Below are positions 59,122-64,000 of a DNA stretch of 64,000 bases, one piece after another. Source of the stretch: Pseudaquabacterium pictum (GTDB lineage Bacteria; Pseudomonadota; Gammaproteobacteria; Burkholderiales; Burkholderiaceae_C). Where the stretch lies: contig NZ_BJCL01000001.1 of NCBI RefSeq assembly GCF_005403045.1, forward strand, positions 186,001 through 250,000, given 5' to 3'. The notes under the pieces are model-generated. The model was given only the letters and a program-made list of their open reading frames with translations, was not told the DNA's origin and searched no databases. A program made the translations under genes and the position numbers. Each line of letters starts with the position of its first letter. The first letter of the stretch is position 1.

Positions 59122-60105
59122 TCAGGGCTGCGCGGCCTCGGCCTGCCAGGCGGCGCAATCCTGCAGCGGGATTGTCGCGCCGGGCTGGGTGGCCATGGCT
59201 GCGGCCGTCTGGTCCAGCCAGCGCCACAGCTGCTGCAGCCGGTCGGCGCCGGGCTCGCGCAGTTCATGGTCGGTGCGGGGGAAGCGGATGTCGCAGAACG
59301 GTGCCGGACGCCGCCGCGCCAGGTCAGCAAAGCGCTGGTAGGCGGTGGCCGGCATCAGCGCATCGGCGCCGCCCCAGGCGCGCAGCAGCGGGCGCGCATC
59401 GGCCAGCAGCGGCGCCTGCAACGGCCAGCGCTGCAGCACCTGCCAGTAGCGCCAGTGGCGGCCCTGCAGCAGGGCATCGTCGTCGCGCGCGCCACGGGTC
59501 TCGGCCATCAGCGTCCACCAGGCGGCGGATTGACCCTGGCGCGCCGCCTGCAGCGCGCCGGCCTCGGCCGGGTCCAGCCCGGCATGCCCGACCAGCACCA
59601 GCGCGGCGACCGCCGCACGCGCCGCGGCCAGGCCGGGCAGCAGTTCGGCGCCTTCGGACAGGCCCACCAGCACCAGCGGCAGCTGGGCATCGGTGCTGGC
59701 CAGACCCTGCGCGGCCAGGCGCAGGGCGCGCTGCTGCCAGTCGGCCAGGTTGTCGGCCTGCAGGTGCGCGCGGCTGCAGGGCTGGCCGGGCGGCGACAGC
59801 GCCGGCTTCTGCAGCAGCACCACCTGGGCCTGCCGCAGGCCGCGGGCCAGCCGGTCGGCCGATGGCGCCAGGCTGGCGCAGCCCGAGCCGGGCACGATCA
59901 GCACCCGCCAGCGCGCCGGGGCGCGCAGCGCCGGCCGGACCAGCACGGCGCCATCGTCCGGCTCGGTGGCCAGTGCCGCAAAACGTGCGTCGGGGCCTGC
60001 CGGCGGCAATGGCTGGGCGCCAGCGGCGGCGGCCAGCAGCGCGGCAGCGCCCAGAACGACAAAGCCGCGCCAGAACCCTGGCGCGGCCGTGTGGGGGTGG
60101 ACCAC
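59122..60105 (-). CDS. Exported alpha/beta-hydrolase
   Basis: 327 residues. A hydrophobic N-terminus (FWRGFVVLGAAALLAAAAGA) suggests export. The hydrolase core has RVLIVPGSGCASLAP, the nucleophile elbow GLSEG (LVLVGLSEGAELLPG), an acid in WGGADALMP and a histidine in PRTDHELREP, so a catalytic triad is present. Substrate class (ester, peptide or lactone) cannot be told. It lies 9 bp after the CsgG/LpoB-like gene stop and upstream of the Bug-type gene on the same strand. Confidence 0.83.
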   Translation of the reverse strand: MVHPHTAAPGFWRGFVVLGAAALLAAAAGAQPLPPAGPDARFAALATEPDDGAVLVRPALRAPARWRVLIVPGSGCASLAPSADRLARGLRQAQVVLLQKPALSPPGQPCSRAHLQADNLADWQQRALRLAAQGLASTDAQLPLVLVGLSEGAELLPGLAAARAAVAALVLVGHAGLDPAEAGALQAARQGQSAAWWTLMAETRGARDDDALLQGRHWRYWQVLQRWPLQAPLLADARPLLRAWGGADALMPATAYQRFADLARRRPAPFCDIRFPRTDHELREPGADRLQQLWRWLDQTAAAMATQPGATIPLQDCAAWQAEAAQP

Positions 60106-60114
60106 CCGGCGCGG

Positions 60115-60972
60115 TCAGCGCAGCGTGGTCACCGATTCGGTGCGGGCCGGCGGCGCGGCCGGCGATTGCACGTCGCGGCTGCCGGCGGTCGGCCGGATCT
60201 GCCGCGCCATGCCGGTCTCGGCCATGCTGATCTGGTCGCTGAACTGCTCGAACACATTGCCGGCCAGCGTCTTGCTCGTGTCGCGGATCACCTTGCCGCG
60301 GTTGGGCGGCAGCACATCGCCGCGGTTGGACAGCAGCTTGGTCTCCGACCCTTCACCCTGGGCCGAGAACGACGCCTTGATCTCGTAGGTCTTGGTGCTG
60401 ATCAGCGAGAAATCGGCCACCAGGTCGAGGCTGAAGATGTGGCTGGCGTTGGTGGTGCCCTGGATGGTGGACACGGTGTCGCGGAACTGCAGGCTGGTCA
60501 GGGTGCCGAACAGCACATAGTCGGCGCCCGGGAACTCGCCCTTCTTGATGCGGGCGATGATGTCGTGCACCTGGGGCTGGGCCACCGGCTTGGCCATCTT
60601 GCCGCCCTGCAGCTGGTTGAGCACCTGCTCGGCCTTGGTGGGCTGCGGCGCGCCGGCGTCGAACATCTTGCCCTGCACCAGGCGGAAGTTCGTGCCCTTG
60701 AGCAGCGCGCCCTTGATGTCGTTGGTGAACGAGCCCAGCTCACGCTGCTCCACATAGCTGTAGCGGCCGGCCACATAGGTGCCGCTGGCCTGGTGGCTGG
60801 CCGACAGGCTGTTGCGGTTGGCGTTCAGCGTGGACTGCTCCTTCATCGTGGCGGCTTCGAAGTACTCGGCCACGGCCTGGGTGTAGGCCAGGTCGGTCAC
60901 GGCGATGCGCGGCTGCGCGAACACCGCGGTGCAGGCCAGCCCCAGCAGGGCCGTCGTCAACAGTTGCTTCAT
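60115..60972 (-). CDS. CsgG/LpoB-like periplasmic protein
   Basis: 285 residues with a Sec signal (LLTTALLGLACTAVFA) and no lipobox, so it is probably a soluble periplasmic protein. The fold segments RIAVTDLAY, TNFRLVQGK, EFPGADYVLFGTLTSLQFRD, HIFSLDLVADFSLISTKTYEIKASFSAQGEGSET resemble the CsgG/LpoB alpha-beta domain. It is the fourth gene of an operon with COG3014-like, YcfL-like and LpoB genes, 17 bp after lpoB. The function is not known; the repeated CsgG-like fold in one operon suggests a shared envelope complex. Confidence 0.78.
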   Translation of the reverse strand: MKQLLTTALLGLACTAVFAQPRIAVTDLAYTQAVAEYFEAATMKEQSTLNANRNSLSASHQASGTYVAGRYSYVEQRELGSFTNDIKGALLKGTNFRLVQGKMFDAGAPQPTKAEQVLNQLQGGKMAKPVAQPQVHDIIARIKKGEFPGADYVLFGTLTSLQFRDTVSTIQGTTNASHIFSLDLVADFSLISTKTYEIKASFSAQGEGSETKLLSNRGDVLPPNRGKVIRDTSKTLAGNVFEQFSDQISMAETGMARQIRPTAGSRDVQSPAAPPARTESVTTLR

Positions 60973-60989
60973 GGTTGGCTCCCCGTGGC

Positions 60990-61604
60990 TCACTTCTTGG
61001 TGGTCTTGCGGATTTCTTTCTCGTCCTGCCATTCGATGGTGCCCTCGGACACATCGAACAGCTTGAGCGTGAACTTGTAGTACACGTCCTTGGTCTGGCT
61101 GTTCTGCTTGACGATGCTGGTGAGCTCGCCTTCGACGCTGAACTTGGCCGCCGTCATGTTGCCCACCTTGGCGGTGGTGCCCTGCTTGTACAGGCCGCTC
61201 TGGTTCTGCCGGGTGAGCTCATCGACACCGGCCTGCATCTCCTGGATGCTGCGGGTGAAGCGCACCTTGCCCGACTTGACCAGCGCGGTCTGGATCGAGT
61301 TCATCACGTTGGTGGTGTCGATGTACTCGCTGGTCTTGTTCTTGACCGTCGAGATCGTCACCGTCGGCCGGCCCTGGAAGATGCCGGTCTCGAGCAGGCT
61401 GCCGGTCATCTTCTCGGCGATCATCTGCAGGTCGGTGGAGCCGAACTCGTTGGTGACCAGTTCGACGCCCTTGGCGTCACCGTAGTTGGTGGTCTGGCGG
61501 TCGAAGCGGATGACCGGCGACGAGACCTTGTTGGTCTCGCAGCCCGTGGCCAGCACGGCCAGGCCGGCCAGGCAGAGCAGGGAGATGCGGCGGGTGGGTT
61601 GCAT
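60990..61604 (-). CDS. lpoB: LpoB, outer-membrane lipoprotein activator of PBP1b
   Basis: 204 residues with a lipobox LATG-Cys22. The mature domain follows LpoB (YcfM): DLQMIAEKMTGSLLETGIFQGRPTVTISTVKNKTSEYIDTTNVMNSIQTALVKSGKVRFTR, SGLYKQGTTAKVGNMTAAKFSVEGELTSIVKQNSQTKDVYYKFTLKLFDVSEGTIEWQDEKEIRK. In E. coli LpoB reaches through peptidoglycan to stimulate the synthase PBP1b. The Pro-rich linker of E. coli LpoB is short here. It lies between the YcfL-like and CsgG/LpoB-like genes. Confidence 0.91.
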   Translation of the reverse strand: MQPTRRISLLCLAGLAVLATGCETNKVSSPVIRFDRQTTNYGDAKGVELVTNEFGSTDLQMIAEKMTGSLLETGIFQGRPTVTISTVKNKTSEYIDTTNVMNSIQTALVKSGKVRFTRSIQEMQAGVDELTRQNQSGLYKQGTTAKVGNMTAAKFSVEGELTSIVKQNSQTKDVYYKFTLKLFDVSEGTIEWQDEKEIRKTTKK

Positions 61605-61660
61605 GGAGAGGGGCTCCGGGTTCTGTTGCAGGGTGCAGTTGGTGCTGGCGTGGCGCGGCG

Positions 61661-62062
61661 TCATTCGACGTTGAACTCGAGGCGGAAGTCCTCGCCCCGT
61701 GCATTCGGCGCCACGGCCTTGACGGTCTGGACCTGCTGGCCCATCACCTTGAGCTGCTTCCAGCTCTCGCCGTCGCCGACCTGCATGCCGCCGCCGTCCA
61801 TCCACTTGAAGCGGTAGTAGACGAAGCGGTCGTCGTTCAGGGTGTTGCTGATGTCGGCCTCGACCACCAGCACGTCGTTGCGGCGCACCATGCGCATCTC
61901 GTAGACGCGGATGCCCTTGAGTTCGCCGCGGGTGGCCAGCTTGCCGGCCACGGCCGGCGGGCTGGGTGGGGCGTTGTCGGCCGGGCGGAACAACTGGGCA
62001 GAAGCCGTTTGCGACAGCAGCAACGCGGCACACAGTGCGCCAGTGCGGAGGAGGGTGTTCAT
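61661..62062 (-). CDS. YcfL-like DUF1425 protein
   Basis: 133 residues with a Sec signal peptide (TGALCAALLLSQTASA). The mature part fits DUF1425: IRVYEMRMVRRNDVLVVEADISNTLNDDRFVYYRFKWMDGGGMQVGDGESWKQLKVMGQQVQTVKAVAPNARGEDFRLEF, an immunoglobulin-like beta domain. E. coli YcfL is a lipoprotein encoded beside lpoB; here the lipobox is missing, so the protein may be soluble. It lies 56 bp upstream of lpoB. Confidence 0.86.
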   Translation of the reverse strand: MNTLLRTGALCAALLLSQTASAQLFRPADNAPPSPPAVAGKLATRGELKGIRVYEMRMVRRNDVLVVEADISNTLNDDRFVYYRFKWMDGGGMQVGDGESWKQLKVMGQQVQTVKAVAPNARGEDFRLEFNVE

Positions 62063-62097
62063 CGGTGTCGGTCCTTCCTGCGTGGTCTTGTGGTTGC

Positions 62098-63660
62098 TCA
62101 GGGCTTGGTGACGGCGCCGGTGGCGGCAGCCGGCTTCGCGGTGGGCTTGGGCGCCGCCGGTTGTGCAGCAGGCTTGGCCGCAGGCCTGGCGGCCGGCTTG
62201 GCCGGTGCGGCGGTGGAAGCGGGCGTGACCAGGTTGCTGGGCACCGATGTGGCGGCCGACGGCGCGGCAGCCGGCGCGCCAGCGGCCAGCTGACCGAAGC
62301 TGGTGGCCTGGCCCACGGTGACAGCGGCGCCGAGCAGCTGCACCGGCACCAGCATGTACTGGCCGGCGACCGTGACCACCTGGCCGGTGTCGCGGCCGTC
62401 GACCAGCAGGCGGTGTTCGCCAGCCGGCAGATAGCCCCGCGCCACCGACACCACGCCCGGCAGCGTGCGCCAGATGCGGTCGTCGGCCTGCTCGGTGGCG
62501 ATGGCCGCGGCCGCGCCGATCAAGCCGCCCAGCGGGCCGGCGGCCTTGTTCAGCTCGTTCTGCACCACGCCCTTGGCGACGGCGCGCACCACGCCACGCA
62601 TCATCATGCCGGGCATCTCGTCCTTCAGGGCCCGGCGCGCCATCACGTTCAGGTCGGCCACCACGGCCGGCTGCAGCGTCACGTCTCCCAGGGTCAGCCG
62701 CGACGGACCCGGCTGCACGCTGGGCTCGATCACCGGGTAGGAGATGCTGACGGAATTCAAGCGGCCCGCGACGGGCACCGGGATGGTGAAGTTCCTGGGC
62801 TTGCGCGCCGGTGCGGTGCCGGATTCCAGCACGAACAGCACATCGGTCATGCGCTGCTTGCGGCGGTGGGTGAAGCTGGTGCGGTCGTCCAGCCCACGCA
62901 GGCCTTCCATCAGCACCGGCGTGTCGGGCTTGAGCTCGATCGCCTTGCGGTAGCCCGGCGCGGCCAGGCCGCCTTCGTTCAGAACCTCGTAGAGGAAGCC
63001 GGCCAGGTAGTGGCTGAGGGCGTTCTGGTAGCCGTTCTTGAGCTTCAGCACCTCGGGATCGTTCAGGCTCTCGACCGGGTAGCCGTTGATCTCCTTGTTG
63101 GTGACCTGGGCGCCCTTGGCCTTGGCCTCCTGCTCGGCGGCCAGCGTCTCCTTGGAGCGCAGCTCGGCGATCACGGCCTCGCGCTCATGGGTGCGCTTGA
63201 TGTCGACGCGGGCGTTGTCCCAGTCGTTCTCGGCGATGCGGTTCAGCGCCAGTCGGGTGGTCAGCCAGACCTTCTCGTAGTCCTGGCCCTCATAGGGCTT
63301 CAGGCGCTCGCTGATCAGCGTGGCCCCGACCATGCCGAACAGCTTGTTCGGATCGGTCTTGGCCGTGTTTTCCCACTCGTTGACCTTGGCATCGGCGACC
63401 AGCCAGGCGGCGGTGCTGTCCTTGTACTGCCTGTTCTGGCGCAGCAACTCGCCACGCTCCAGGTTGAACAGCAGCGCCTTGCGGGCGTCGTCGGTGGTGG
63501 CCGAGGCCTCCAGCTGCTTCAGCGCGGCGGCCGGGCCACCGGCGGTGTTGGCCGCCTGCACCTGGGTGGCCAGCTTGTCGTGGCTCTCCATGTTGGCGCA
63601 ACCGGTCAAGACGACCACGGCCACCACCACGGCCCGCTGGGCCAACTGCCTAGAAAGCAT
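62098..63660 (-). CDS. COG3014-like lipoprotein with TPR-type helices and Ala/Pro tail
   Basis: 520 residues with a lipobox LTG-Cys21. The N-terminal half is helical and TPR-like (AALKQLEASATTDDARKALLFNLERGELLRQNRQYKDSTAAWLVADAKVNEWE, NALSHYLAGFLYEVLNEGGLAAPGYRKAIELKP). The C-terminal half includes FTIPVPVAGRLNSVSISYPVIEP and ADDRIWRTLPGVVSVARGYLPAGEHRL, followed by a low-complexity PAAKPA tail of about 60 residues that may span peptidoglycan. It matches the uncharacterised COG3014 family, found upstream of ycfL-lpoB in other proteobacteria. The start has a good AGGGAGAA ribosome site. It is the first gene of the four-gene operon. Confidence 0.83.
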   Translation of the reverse strand: MLSRQLAQRAVVVAVVVLTGCANMESHDKLATQVQAANTAGGPAAALKQLEASATTDDARKALLFNLERGELLRQNRQYKDSTAAWLVADAKVNEWENTAKTDPNKLFGMVGATLISERLKPYEGQDYEKVWLTTRLALNRIAENDWDNARVDIKRTHEREAVIAELRSKETLAAEQEAKAKGAQVTNKEINGYPVESLNDPEVLKLKNGYQNALSHYLAGFLYEVLNEGGLAAPGYRKAIELKPDTPVLMEGLRGLDDRTSFTHRRKQRMTDVLFVLESGTAPARKPRNFTIPVPVAGRLNSVSISYPVIEPSVQPGPSRLTLGDVTLQPAVVADLNVMARRALKDEMPGMMMRGVVRAVAKGVVQNELNKAAGPLGGLIGAAAAIATEQADDRIWRTLPGVVSVARGYLPAGEHRLLVDGRDTGQVVTVAGQYMLVPVQLLGAAVTVGQATSFGQLAAGAPAAAPSAATSVPSNLVTPASTAAPAKPAARPAAKPAAQPAAPKPTAKPAAATGAVTKP

Positions 63661-63735
63661 CGCTTCTCCCTGATCTGGATGTTCTGATCCGAGGAGGCGC
63701 ACGGTCAGTCGCCGCGGCTCGTCCTCGCCTCGAAC

Positions 63736-63750
63736 CACTTTATCAAAGTG
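63736..63750. promoter_or_regulatory. Inverted repeat in the COG3014 promoter region
   Basis: CACTTTATCAAAGTG has 6-bp arms around ATC, 75 bp upstream of the COG3014-like start, in the most AT-rich stretch of this part of the window. On the minus strand it contains GATAAA, a possible -10-like element. It may be a promoter or an operator for the lpoB operon; support is weak. Confidence 0.35.
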
Positions 63751-63804
63751 TTTCCAGACTGTTGCGCGAAGTTGCCCCCCTGCATCCAGGGTCCGTGCAC
63801 AAGT

Positions 63805-63999
63805 TCAACGAAGCTTGTCCGCCTCGGAGGTGAAGGCATCGGCGATGAAGTCGTCAGCCGCCAGGTTGCGGTGCGCGATCAGGTCGGTCTGCGCTGCGTC
63901 CACCATGGCCGGCGTGCCGCAGGCATAGACCTGGTGGCCGGACAGGTCGGGCCAGTCGGCCATCACCGCCTGGTGCACCAGGCCGATGCGCCCGCGCCA
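63805..63999 (-). CDS. C-terminal end of a 2Fe-2S/FAD reductase (RfbI/AscD-like)
   Basis: Only the last 64 codons are inside the window; the gene continues to the right. The peptide reads HQAVMADWPDLSGHQVYACGTPAMVDAA near its middle and ends DDFIADAFTSEADKLR. The YACGxPxMVxAA segment and the DFxxDAF ending are the NAD-binding end of ferredoxin-type reductases annotated as CDP-6-deoxy-delta-3,4-glucoseen reductase or phenol-hydroxylase-type reductases. In Burkholderiales such genes often act as general flavodoxin/ferredoxin reductases; the true substrate is not known. Confidence 0.82.
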   Translation of the reverse strand, partial: WRGRIGLVHQAVMADWPDLSGHQVYACGTPAMVDAAQTDLIAHRNLAADDFIADAFTSEADKLR

Positions 64000-64000
64000 G

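Overview
The window is a 64-kb chromosomal segment of very high G+C content, close-packed with genes on both strands. Gene content points to a betaproteobacterium of the order Burkholderiales (Rubrivivax/Leptothrix/Roseateles-like): a Bug-type TTT substrate-binding protein, ImuA/ImuB, an RlhA homologue, an AcoR-type activator with an aldehyde dehydrogenase, and a membrane-bound formate dehydrogenase locus with DUF3305/DUF3306 partners. This placement is by family content only. I see no rRNA, tRNA, CRISPR array, insertion sequence, integrase or prophage.

Layout. 1-7.8 kb: the end of a GGDEF-EAL protein, a luciferase-like flavin oxidoreductase, a small lipoprotein, a PF10118-type protein, RlhA, ThrH, an HtrA-like protease and a hotdog thioesterase. 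7.9-11.7 kb: unrecognised small membrane proteins and two uncharacterised genes that overlap tail to tail, next to a WYL regulator whose divergent promoter region carries two near-identical palindromes. 11.7-16.9 kb: a histidine kinase with a fused periplasmic binding domain, a free-standing binding protein, a DUF3011 protein and an MFS transporter. 16.9-20.1 kb: an msbA, AhpD-like and aldo-keto-reductase-like operon in which the last protein has lost three of four catalytic residues. 20.2-22.9 kb: imuA-imuB behind a perfect LexA box, followed by a long inverted repeat. 23.2-31.6 kb: dbpA, a lipoprotein-type gamma-glutamyltranspeptidase, and a PAS protein translationally coupled to a large hybrid kinase. 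31.6-35.4 kb: an AcoR-like sigma-54 activator divergent from an aldehyde dehydrogenase with a -24/-12 promoter. 35.4-39.4 kb: a probable copper cluster (PCuAC, YcnI-like, TonB receptor, DUF2946). 39.5-42.6 kb: plsY-ridA-glutaredoxin, a YciO-like protein and a PHP phosphatase.

42.7-57.6 kb is the largest functional unit, a formate dehydrogenase locus. The leftward operon encodes a Tat-peptide protein, catalytic alpha subunit, iron-sulfur beta subunit, small lipoprotein, cytochrome b gamma subunit, small secreted protein and FdhD. The rightward part encodes an NtrC-like regulator and its cache-domain kinase, then DUF3305, DUF3306, a polyferredoxin, a TorD-like chaperone and MobA. The regulator lacks the GAFTGA loop needed to engage sigma-54. 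The same palindrome core (GACAA-N2-TGTC) occurs twice upstream of the regulator gene and once upstream of DUF3305, in each case over a predicted -35 region. This suggests a dedicated regulon running through sigma-70 promoters.

57.6-64 kb: two small genes, a Bug-type binding protein, an alpha/beta hydrolase, a four-gene envelope cluster (COG3014-like, YcfL-like, LpoB, CsgG/LpoB-like) and the C-terminal end of a ferredoxin-type reductase.
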